A stretch of 64,000 bases of DNA from G963678255 sp963678255 (GTDB lineage: Bacteria > Cloacimonadota > Cloacimonadia > Cloacimonadales > WRIO01), in contig CAXXTW010000002.1 in NCBI GenBank assembly GCA_963678255.2, forward strand, positions 372,001 to 436,000. The letters run 5' to 3'. Position 1 is the first letter of the stretch. Each line of letters opens with the position of its first letter. Of this stretch, positions 35,050-43,135 are shown piece by piece. The notes under the pieces were generated by a model, which saw only the letters and a list, made by a program, of their open reading frames with translations, made no database searches and was not told the origin of the DNA. The translations under genes were made by a program, and so were the position numbers.

Positions 35050-35094
35050 AATTTTTCCTTTTTTTATGCAGATTAAAATTTAAACATCACTATA

Positions 35095-35124
35095 ATATAA
35101 CACTAATACTCAAAAATTTGTCAA
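35095..35124 (-). promoter_or_regulatory. Promoter of the 181-aa gene, copy 2
   Basis: On the minus strand TTGACA (35119-35124) lies 18 bp before TTATAT (35095-35100). The -35 box, its A-rich flank and the spacing match copy 1; the spacer sequence between them has diverged. Confidence 0.6.
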
Positions 35125-35190
35125 TCTTTTTTTTATTTATTTTTATTATTTATAGTATAAAGCAAAAAAGAGTAAGCTCCAAGGAACTAA

Positions 35191-35208
35191 GCAGTGCTGC
35201 GGCACTGC
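35191..35208 (-). other. Hairpin upstream of the 181-aa gene, copy 2
   Basis: On the gene strand GCAGTGC-CGCA-GCACTGC forms a 7-bp stem and 4-base loop, preceded by ATTATCT and followed by a conserved CTTGGAGCTTACT. Compared with copy 1 three stem pairs have changed with pairing kept. Confidence 0.7.
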
Positions 35209-35216
35209 AGATAATG

Positions 35217-35298
35217 GCAAATCAAAGATTTGCAGATAAAAGATAAAAGATAAAATCGGCATTGATACCTTACAGATAATAGCAAATCAAAGATTTGC
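35217..35298 (-). repeat. Two identical GCAAATC hairpins in a short tandem repeat
   Basis: GCAAATC-TTT-GATTTGC (gene-strand reading) occurs at 35217-35233 and 35282-35298, each preceded or followed by the words ATCT and TTTTATC. They repeat the pattern of the hairpin at 35191-35208 with yet another stem sequence. Confidence 0.6.
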
Positions 35299-35299
35299 A

Positions 35300-35820
35300 G
35301 ATAAAAGATAATATTAGTATTGATACATTGCAGAAAAAGATAAAAGATAAAACCGGCATTGAAATATAAATATCCTTATTTTTCTGATGGTATGCCATTT
35401 AATCCCAGTCACTCTCAGGGACTCCCCCATAAACTCGCTCCAGTAGAAGAGACAAGAAGGATTCTTGTCTTAGGGAAAAAAAAGAAGCAAGTCGGTGGTG
35501 GATGGATGGAATTTAACTAAAAGATGATGAGTATTTTCGAGTCCGAGCCGAACTCGCTCCATAACACGCGATTTTTTCAAGGGCATTGTACTATTTATAC
35601 ATTATTTTCAGGGAGAAATATAGTTGTTATTCAGAAATTGGAGAAGATCTGATGCGATTTTTTCATTATTAGTATAGATTTATTGCTGAATATGTCAAGA
35701 TTGCATCGATATGAAGCATATAGGTTTACTTTTCTCGCCTATAAGTACAAGAGTTGCTTAATGGGAGCTTCTATAAGTTGGACAGTCAAGGAATATTGTT
35801 GATAATACAGAATTATTATA
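35300..35820. other. Gene-free spacer with one short hairpin
   Basis: No open frame of note. A hairpin GACAAGAA-GGA-TTCTTGTC lies at 35451-35469. The words AACTCGCTCCA occur twice (about 35431 and 35555), suggesting decayed duplicated sequence. Confidence 0.5.
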
Positions 35821-35848
35821 TTGACAGATTAAACAAAAGTATTAGACT
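35821..35848 (+). promoter_or_regulatory. Possible promoter of the 963-aa propeller protein gene
   Basis: TTGACA (35821-35826) is followed after 16 bp by TAGACT (35843-35848), about 80 bp before the start codon. The -35 is perfect, the -10 weak. Confidence 0.4.
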
Positions 35849-35929
35849 ATTATTATTAGAAATTAAAAGTATGGATGGGAAAAGGGGATATGATTAAATT
35901 GTTTTACATTCGTCATCATAGGAGGATGA

Positions 35930-38821
35930 GTGTTATCATTTCTATTTGCTAAAAACAATCCTTTAAAGCTCTATGAAACATTCATTGAAACAGAAGATTC
36001 AGAAATTCAGGATAAGATTATACAACGTTTAATTGAACTTGACTCAGAAGGGTATCTCTTTGATATTCAAAAAAGGTATTCAAATAATGAACTATATAAC
36101 TACTTTTATACAAAATATGCTGATGATGCTGATAAATTGTACCAGATGTTCCCCTATCAAAACAGTGAGAATAAGCTTAATATTATCCGCAAGCTTATTG
36201 AATTAAGAAATGATTCTCTTTTAAAGAACTTTTTGAATACAGAATATGAAAATGAAATATTTCCCTTTTTACTAAATAAATATCAGAACTATCCAGAAAA
36301 ATTGTTTAATCTACTAGGAAGAATAAAACAGGATAATCAGGAAAAAATAATACAAACTTTAATTTTTAGCAAATCTTTAGTTGAATTAAAAAAAATATAT
36401 CTGTCTGAGTTCAGACCAATCCTCATAAATTTTTTATTAAACAATTATGAGATATTAAATGCAGATAAAGAGGATTTTTTTCTAAATCTTCACCCTGATT
36501 TAAAAAATGAAATCATACAAAAAATGATAGTGATAAAGAGCCAGAAAGACTCTTTGTCTTATAGTATAGATTTTATGCATATTGCTGTACTAAAAACACA
36601 GGATTGTGATTTAAAAGAATTTATATATTATTGGGAACCTTATGTATATTTTCTAACAAAATCTCAAACTTTACAGATTTTCTTTTTTAATCTTCTGAAT
36701 GATAAACAAAAATTGTTTTTATTACTTTGGCATTATGGAATAGATAAATATTACTCTGTCCCTCCAGTGGAGCAACCTTTTGATGCAGTGGAGATCTATT
36801 ATCACAATTTAAATGATTGTCTTTATTATGGATTAGAATATTTAATTAATCTATTTGATGAAGTATTTTCTGATATTGTAGCTTCAATTGATTATCGTTC
36901 TGGTATATTAGCGTTTTTGATAGATCATGAAAAGTTTTACAGATGTTTAGATGATGCAGAAGTATTTATCGAAGAGATGTTTTGTGAAAAAAAGGAATTA
37001 CTGGAAAGTAATGCACTGATAAATGAGAATAAAAGTAATGATTCGGGAAAAATAAGTCAAATAAATGATGAAATCTCATATCTAGTTTTTTTAAGAAACT
37101 TTCATATCTTAAAGACACTGACATCTTTTCCTGTTGATATGCCTGAAAGTTATCTCTTTTCATTTATGAATTTTCCACTTGGTGAATTTTTTGGTAAGAA
37201 ACTTAGTCTAAAAACATTAAATTTCGAAAGTAAGATAGTAGAAAATAAAATGTTAGAAAAACTTAAAATAGAACAACACCGAGATCGATTAATAATAACT
37301 CTTAATGATGCGAGATCCATAAAAAACCTAAAAGAAATCGCAGAGACTAAGTGTAATAATCTTATTGAAAAAAATGATTTTATCTATACCTTAAAAAAGG
37401 TATCCACAAAAGAATTATATCAGGACAGAAATCAGACAATTTTAGGAATTATATTTTCAAAATCTACTGATACAGATGTTCAAAGAGCCATATTAAAATC
37501 GATCAATCCAGAGCTAAAAGATGAATGGTTAAAATTTATACATCAAAGCTCAATTGATCTTAATGATCCTGTAATCGTTTCTCTTTTTAATAGAATTATA
37601 AAAAATAATACTCACCCCAAAAACTTTCCTCTTTTATGTCAAACTCTACATAATGAACCAACACTGTTAAAAATTACTCAGATTTCTCATGTTCACCCAG
37701 TGAGAGATATAAATTTCAGCAAAAATAGACAATACTTCTTATCTGCTAGTGGTGATAAATCGATAGTAATATATAATTTAGTGGATGGTAGTTTAGTAAG
37801 ATTTTTCCATTCTTCTGATATCACGAAAGCTATGTTTGATGGAAAAGCTCATCGGGTTTTTAGTGCAGGAACTGATAAATCAATAAAAGTATTTGATGTT
37901 CTCACTCAAGAATTGGTCGAGACTGTATCTCCGCGATATGATTTAGATGTTTTAACAATTAGTAGCGATGGTCAATTTATTGTTGGACGAAGAGAAAACA
38001 GTCTAAAAATCTTTAGTTTAGTGAATAAAAAAGTCACAGCTATCTTAAAGTATAATCAATTTAAACAAAATGCAATGATCACCGATAATATGAAATACTT
38101 ACTATCATGGTCGAATTTTGAAATTCATATTACGGATTTTCTTAACTTTTCCAATGTAAAATTAATAAAAGTTGATCGATCGATAAATTCATTTGATCTT
38201 TCATTTGATAATCAATACATCTTACTTGGTTGTGGTGACAGATGGAAAGGAGAAATTAGAATCTACAATGTTGAGACTCTTAATTTGGTCTATTCAGAAT
38301 TGTTTGATAATAATGTCACCTGTGCCAGATTTTCAACTAAAGCAGATGTCTTTGCGGTTTCTACTTCTGGAAAAGAAAATGGTGAAGTCTTGATATATTC
38401 ATCAGAATTATTTAAGCTAAATTATAAATTTACTGTTCATAAAGCCTTCAAAACAATTCATTTTTGGAAAAATTACCCTTATATAGCTTGTTATTCAGAT
38501 AGGAAATTAGAGATTTATGACACAAAAAAAAGGAACACTTTTAAAACCTTATATTTTGAAAATCCTATACAAAAAGTAGTAATATCAGATGATGGATATT
38601 GGCTACTAGTTGCTGAAGGTACGGAATCTCATTTATACCATCTACTTGATGTATTAAATCAATCTTTATTTAATATACTAGAACATCTACTACAACTAAG
38701 AATAGAACAAAACTCAGAAACATTTGAGTTTCTTTATAAACAGAAAGAATTATTTAAAAACCATCCTTCAAACCTTGTGAGACAAAGCTTTGCCAGAATA
38801 CTTCAGTTTATTGAATTATAA
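35930..38821 (+). CDS. Large cytosolic protein with C-terminal WD40-like propeller
   Basis: This 963-aa protein has no signal peptide. The first 550 or so residues are helical, rich in Asn, Lys, Glu and Leu, with repeated short helix pairs (for example QDKIIQRLIELDSEGYLFDI and ENKLNIIRKLIELRNDSLLK) that suggest HEAT-like repeats. From about 585 to 930 there are WD40-like blades: VRDINFSKNRQYFLSASGDK, then HRVFSAGTDKSIKVFD, with VLTISSDGQFIVG later. The last 35 residues are helical. I know no protein with this exact layout. The start is GTG at 35930, behind GGAGG only four bases away; the ATG at 35926 gives a nine-residue dead end. It meets the next gene tail to tail with a 19-bp overlap. Confidence 0.8.
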   Translation: MLSFLFAKNNPLKLYETFIETEDSEIQDKIIQRLIELDSEGYLFDIQKRYSNNELYNYFYTKYADDADKLYQMFPYQNSENKLNIIRKLIELRNDSLLKNFLNTEYENEIFPFLLNKYQNYPEKLFNLLGRIKQDNQEKIIQTLIFSKSLVELKKIYLSEFRPILINFLLNNYEILNADKEDFFLNLHPDLKNEIIQKMIVIKSQKDSLSYSIDFMHIAVLKTQDCDLKEFIYYWEPYVYFLTKSQTLQIFFFNLLNDKQKLFLLLWHYGIDKYYSVPPVEQPFDAVEIYYHNLNDCLYYGLEYLINLFDEVFSDIVASIDYRSGILAFLIDHEKFYRCLDDAEVFIEEMFCEKKELLESNALINENKSNDSGKISQINDEISYLVFLRNFHILKTLTSFPVDMPESYLFSFMNFPLGEFFGKKLSLKTLNFESKIVENKMLEKLKIEQHRDRLIITLNDARSIKNLKEIAETKCNNLIEKNDFIYTLKKVSTKELYQDRNQTILGIIFSKSTDTDVQRAILKSINPELKDEWLKFIHQSSIDLNDPVIVSLFNRIIKNNTHPKNFPLLCQTLHNEPTLLKITQISHVHPVRDINFSKNRQYFLSASGDKSIVIYNLVDGSLVRFFHSSDITKAMFDGKAHRVFSAGTDKSIKVFDVLTQELVETVSPRYDLDVLTISSDGQFIVGRRENSLKIFSLVNKKVTAILKYNQFKQNAMITDNMKYLLSWSNFEIHITDFLNFSNVKLIKVDRSINSFDLSFDNQYILLGCGDRWKGEIRIYNVETLNLVYSELFDNNVTCARFSTKADVFAVSTSGKENGEVLIYSSELFKLNYKFTVHKAFKTIHFWKNYPYIACYSDRKLEIYDTKKRNTFKTLYFENPIQKVVISDDGYWLLVAEGTESHLYHLLDVLNQSLFNILEHLLQLRIEQNSETFEFLYKQKELFKNHPSNLVRQSFARILQFIEL

Positions 38822-40227
38822 TCTTCATATCTAAATAAAAAATAATCCCGATCATGTTCAAAACTTTTAAATCTTAACATCTTAAAAAATTTCATATAGG
38901 GATGATCGTTTGGGATCGAAACATCAAAGTATTTAATGCCAATTTGATAACTTTTATAAATCACAGTCTTAATTAAAGCTTCTAAATCATTATTGTTTGA
39001 GGCGAATATAAAATTAATATGAGTTTCTTTTCTATCCTCATCGATTTCAAATAAGATTAATGCTTTGATTTTTCCTTCATTCAAATAGGCAAGACATTGA
39101 GATTGGTTGGTAAAAAATTTTTTGATAGTGAATTCACTCATAGGATAAGCTTTCCAACCAGAACAAATTCTGGACTCTTGAAGAAAATCACTATTTTTTA
39201 ACAATTTGATAATTGATTTTACATCCTGACAAATAACAGGTGTTTCAATGTTTGTTAAATCTGGTTTTTTTTTAATTTCTAAAAATTTGTAACTGTAACT
39301 TGCTACCTTCTTAAAACCGAATTTTTCAGCGGAGTGAATTGATGGGTAATTGGCGTAATAAGTAATAAATTCTATTGATTTAATATTTTTGCAATCTTTT
39401 AAGTAATTTAAAAAATAAGTATTAAAACCTCTAGCAATCCCACGTACAGGACTATTTGGATCGGCTCTCAATCCTTCCAACCAGGCATACCCTTTATTAT
39501 AAAATGAAAGCTTTGAGATTCCAACTAATCGATTGTCGAAATAAGCGCCAATAAATAAACCTTTTTTATCTTCTACCCATTTATCAAAAACTAAAGGAAT
39601 ATAATCATCTCCGTCCCAAATAGTTTTTACCATCTCAATTATTGAGTATTTTTGTTTTTTTGTAATGGGTTTAAAACATAGCTCAGTTTCAACCCTTTTT
39701 GAGAAAGAATTGCCAAGCTCCTTAACATGATCTTCAGCATCAGATAATAATATTTTAAAGATTCTGTTAAGTTCTTCCTGATTGGTATGAAAGAGATTAA
39801 GTAAAGACTTGATATTGTTTTCTCTTTGCTGTGCTATGCAAGTGTCACTTAAGAGAATCATAAGTGAGTAGTTGTCAGATTGAAACCAAAAGGGAAATAA
39901 CCTGCAATAATGAGGTCGAATTGAAACTGGAAGTAAACATCCTTTATTTCCTAAAAACACACACATTCCATCTTTAACTTTCAATTTAAAACGTATTTGA
40001 TCATGAAACATTTTTCTAAAAACAGGATGAACCAGCTGACTTAGATCCTCAACTATCTTATGATCAACTTTGTCTTGCTCAATAAAATCATTAAAGGATA
40101 ACCCAGTAGAAAAAACAATCTTGTTGATCTCATTAAAAGTTAATCCTATTTGTGTGCCTTCGTTATTCTCAGGGTATAAACAACAGCCTGATTTGATCTC
40201 ATGGCATACTTTGCAGATAGTGCTCAT
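38803..40227 (-). CDS. Cysteine-cluster (YkgJ-like) domain fused to GNAT acetyltransferase
   Basis: This 474-aa protein has an N-terminal metal-binding cluster: ICKVCHEIKSGCC (Cys5, 8, 15, 16), then GMCVFLGNKGC and RPHYCRLFPFW, the pattern of YkgJ/FliB-like zinc- or iron-chelating proteins. From about 190 a GNAT-like domain follows (IGAYFDNRLVGISKLSF, GLRADPNSPVRGIARGFN), and residues 330-470 look like a second, weaker GNAT fold. Such a fusion might acetylate a protein or small molecule under control of a metal centre; that is inference. It starts 6 bp after the deiminase gene, so they are probably cotranscribed. Confidence 0.75.
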   Translation of the reverse strand: MSTICKVCHEIKSGCCLYPENNEGTQIGLTFNEINKIVFSTGLSFNDFIEQDKVDHKIVEDLSQLVHPVFRKMFHDQIRFKLKVKDGMCVFLGNKGCLLPVSIRPHYCRLFPFWFQSDNYSLMILLSDTCIAQQRENNIKSLLNLFHTNQEELNRIFKILLSDAEDHVKELGNSFSKRVETELCFKPITKKQKYSIIEMVKTIWDGDDYIPLVFDKWVEDKKGLFIGAYFDNRLVGISKLSFYNKGYAWLEGLRADPNSPVRGIARGFNTYFLNYLKDCKNIKSIEFITYYANYPSIHSAEKFGFKKVASYSYKFLEIKKKPDLTNIETPVICQDVKSIIKLLKNSDFLQESRICSGWKAYPMSEFTIKKFFTNQSQCLAYLNEGKIKALILFEIDEDRKETHINFIFASNNNDLEALIKTVIYKSYQIGIKYFDVSIPNDHPYMKFFKMLRFKSFEHDRDYFLFRYEDYNSIN

Positions 40228-40233
40228 AACTGC

Positions 40234-42279
40234 CTATTTAATAAAAAGTAACTTTTTTGAAATATGATTACCTGATCCACTCATCCGAATGAAATAAACT
40301 CCTGAAGAAATGCTATTTTTTTCACTATCGAGAGAAAAAGTGAGCGTTTTTGTTTGATTGGAAGAACTATATACTTTTTTTGTAGATATTTTTTGTCCTT
40401 TGATATTAAACAAATCAAAAGTAATTATTCCGGATGTATTACTAAAATATTCAATTTTAAAATCATTATTTTGTTGAAGTGATAAGGGATTTGGATAAAC
40501 TGATTTCAAAGTGATTTTATTGTTAATAACAGGTATTTCAGTATTATCTGAAGAAATTTGCATAACTATCCAATTGTTAATAGGATAGTAAGAAATATTT
40601 TCAGGAGAACTATTATCAGTAGCTTTTATACGATAGTAAAGGTAGTTTTGTTCATTAAAAGATGGATTAAAATCGATAGTCCAAACATCAGAATTAGCAA
40701 TATGTTGCATTACTAATGATGTGACCTGAGTTGAATCAGTAGTATAGTATTCCAAAAATACATTTGAAACAAGAACATTATCTGTGACTTCAGCAGTTAG
40801 GGTTAAAGGAAAATCATTTAAATGAACACTGTTTATGGGTGAATGAACTATTAGAGGAGCATTTTGATCAATTGATAAAACAAAATAATGCGGATCAGGA
40901 TAGCCAATTAAAGGATGATTAGCTTTTTTGTTATTAGAATCAACACAATGAATATAATAAAAAACAGTGTCTCCCATAGCAGGAGAAGGAATCAATGCTT
41001 GATAATGAGTTCCACTAATATTAGTTAAAGGAACGCTTGAATAGTTAGACCCATTTACTCTAAAATATACTAGGGTTGAGTCACTAACTATTTGACCTTG
41101 GCTATGAGAAATGATATCAGCATCTATCAGATAACTTTCTTGTAATGGCTGATTTTCCTCAAGAGGGATATGATTGACATACAACATTCTTCTGTCAGGG
41201 ATTTCGTGAGTTCTACAGTGTAAGGCGTCAGTTGATTCCCAAGGAGCTGCAGATAACCCTAAGACTCCTACTACTGTATAACCAGGCATTGCTTGACGAT
41301 ACGCAGCTAAAGCATCGGCATCATAAGAAGAATTCATGATCGGAACATACACAAAGTTGTTGAGAATCAAAGAATTAGTATAAGGTTGATTTTGAGGAGT
41401 AAAGACACGATAAACTTTAAAAGGATGTCCATATGATGATTGAGTATTAGCGAAAAATTGAGCAGTTTGTTCAATAGCATTATATTGTGCATGACTGGTT
41501 GGAACCGATCTGATTAAAACTTTATCAGGTGCTAGAAACTTTCCCCAACAATCAATATGGTCAATATAGGTGTTATTTGGATCTTCTAAAACGAGATAAT
41601 CTGATATACCTAAATAACTATTCATCATATTATTAACATTAGCACTGTTATTATTATTCTCAGTATAAGCTATCATTGTGGAGGCACCTATACCAGTGCC
41701 AGTAGTCATATAGTTACCACCAGTTTGATTGATATTCATCAAATAGCTAGTTAAAGTATCATAAATTGCATATTGAGAAGGAATAACATCATCAGCTGGT
41801 CTAGGTCTATTATAAGTAAAATCAATAACGCATAATTGATTATTACCATCAAAGGCAAACCAAGGGCCATAATCTCTAGTCCAGTAAGAATCAGTATTTG
41901 CGATCATAAAACTGCAATTTTCCATATTAACATTAGCGCCATTAAAGGAAGAGATCGCACTGTTTTGAGTGCTTAGATTTGCAACAATGGTGATTACTTT
42001 GCAATTTTCTGCTAATGTTTTAACAAAAGATACAGGAAATCCTAAAGGATAGCGAATTAAAACCGAGCTCATTGATTCAAACTCTGCTACAGCTCTTACA
42101 GGAGATGATGGTGGTTGAGTTGGGATAATCTTTTTCCCCCAATCATCCATTAAGAGCTTTTCTTGATTGGTTAAAAAATGCGGTAATTGATTAAATATAT
42201 CTTCATAGGTGTCATCTTGAGCACACAAAAATAGTGTAGTTGATAAAAAAACTATAAAAAATAGTATCCATTTCTTCAT
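40234..42279 (-). CDS. Secreted peptidylarginine-deiminase-like enzyme with sorting domain
   Basis: Enzymes of this family hydrolyse the guanidine group of arginine or agmatine to a ureido group. The protein is 681 aa: signal peptide (1-20, ending LCAQ), catalytic domain about 35-370, Ig-like regions about 375-590, and a type-A sorting domain (SVYPNPLSLQQNNDF, then GVYFIRM, KKLLFIK). Residues I align with the Porphyromonas gingivalis enzyme are Asp136 (TRDYGPW), Arg158 and Arg160 (NRPRP), His241 and Asp243 (DHIDCWGK), Asn302 and Cys355 (ALHCRTHE). The paired arginines argue for peptidyl-arginine rather than free agmatine. The start at 42279 has GGAGG five bases upstream. The product is probably exported to the surface through the type IX system. 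Confidence 0.85.
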   Translation of the reverse strand: MKKWILFFIVFLSTTLFLCAQDDTYEDIFNQLPHFLTNQEKLLMDDWGKKIIPTQPPSSPVRAVAEFESMSSVLIRYPLGFPVSFVKTLAENCKVITIVANLSTQNSAISSFNGANVNMENCSFMIANTDSYWTRDYGPWFAFDGNNQLCVIDFTYNRPRPADDVIPSQYAIYDTLTSYLMNINQTGGNYMTTGTGIGASTMIAYTENNNNSANVNNMMNSYLGISDYLVLEDPNNTYIDHIDCWGKFLAPDKVLIRSVPTSHAQYNAIEQTAQFFANTQSSYGHPFKVYRVFTPQNQPYTNSLILNNFVYVPIMNSSYDADALAAYRQAMPGYTVVGVLGLSAAPWESTDALHCRTHEIPDRRMLYVNHIPLEENQPLQESYLIDADIISHSQGQIVSDSTLVYFRVNGSNYSSVPLTNISGTHYQALIPSPAMGDTVFYYIHCVDSNNKKANHPLIGYPDPHYFVLSIDQNAPLIVHSPINSVHLNDFPLTLTAEVTDNVLVSNVFLEYYTTDSTQVTSLVMQHIANSDVWTIDFNPSFNEQNYLYYRIKATDNSSPENISYYPINNWIVMQISSDNTEIPVINNKITLKSVYPNPLSLQQNNDFKIEYFSNTSGIITFDLFNIKGQKISTKKVYSSSNQTKTLTFSLDSEKNSISSGVYFIRMSGSGNHISKKLLFIK

Positions 42280-42370
42280 CTTAGCCTCCATTTATTGACA
42301 AATTAATAGAAAGAATTTAGGAGTCAAATAAAATTAATTCACAAATGAAATAATTGATTTTTAAGTAAGA

Positions 42371-42736
42371 TTATATTGAATTATTCTTATTTAAAAACTC
42401 TTCCCTTAATTCTATTAGATGATCATTAATTTGAGGGTCCAGATTCATGAAATTTTCAATTTCTTTACAAACAAAATCATTGCATTCTGCACAGTGATTG
42501 ATTTTATGTTCATTTACACATTTTCTGATATTGCACTCTGAGCAGTGTGGAAATTTCAATCCTTCTTTCATACACCCTACACAATTGATGTCATTTTCAT
42601 TTATTAGATGATTGTAGATTCTTGACCATTTTTCAGAAACTTTTTTTCTTAATTCTTGATTATTTGTTTTATAAGCTATATAAGCCCCACATTCTAAACA
42701 AACTAACCCACAAGCTCCCAGATTTTCTTTGCTCAT
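42371..42736 (-). CDS. DUF3795 cysteine-rich small protein
   Basis: This 121-aa cytosolic protein has twelve or so cysteines in paired motifs: ACGLVCLECGAYIAY at the start, CVGCMKEG, HCSECNIRKCV and HCAECNDFVC. The pattern is that of DUF3795, a family with a probable zinc or iron-sulfur role but no proven function. The first gene of a likely operon with the deiminase (91 bp) and the cysteine-cluster/acetyltransferase gene. Two of the three genes in this set have cysteine clusters. Confidence 0.8.
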   Translation of the reverse strand: MSKENLGACGLVCLECGAYIAYKTNNQELRKKVSEKWSRIYNHLINENDINCVGCMKEGLKFPHCSECNIRKCVNEHKINHCAECNDFVCKEIENFMNLDPQINDHLIELREEFLNKNNSI

Positions 42737-43049
42737 TGATCTTCCTTAATTTTAATATTTCAGTTTTATTTTTAAATAGAACTGATTTAATACTCAAACC
42801 CATTATGTTTATCTTTTTTTAAAAAAGTCAAGAAAAATCCCTGAAATCTATTTAATTGTTGACAGAATATAAAAAAGACATAATATTTGAAAAACTCATA
42901 ACAGGGATGTGAGAGGCTCATTTTAAAACAATATCTCAAAAATTCCTAATTATGAATTCATAGGGCGAAGCTGTATATAGATTTCTCAAATTTGTTTTAA
43001 TTAATTTTACAATTAAAATGAAATATTGTATAATTTTAGAATTATTTAG
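42737..43049. other. Gene-free divergent intergenic region
   Basis: Very AT-rich, between divergent genes. I see no open frame, repeat or RNA. It should hold the promoter of the DUF3795 operon, which I could not pin down. Confidence 0.5.
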
Positions 43050-43077
43050 TTGACTTTTAATAAAATATTTCTATAAT
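43050..43077 (+). promoter_or_regulatory. Promoter of the second GLUG-repeat protein gene
   Basis: TTGACT (43050-43055) is followed after 16 bp by a perfect TATAAT (43072-43077). The gene starts 58 bp downstream behind AGGAGAAAAGGGAG. Confidence 0.7.
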
Positions 43078-43135
43078 TTATAGAATTTTATTTGTTGTTT
43101 AACACTAAGGCAAATGAGGAGAAAAGGGAGATTTT

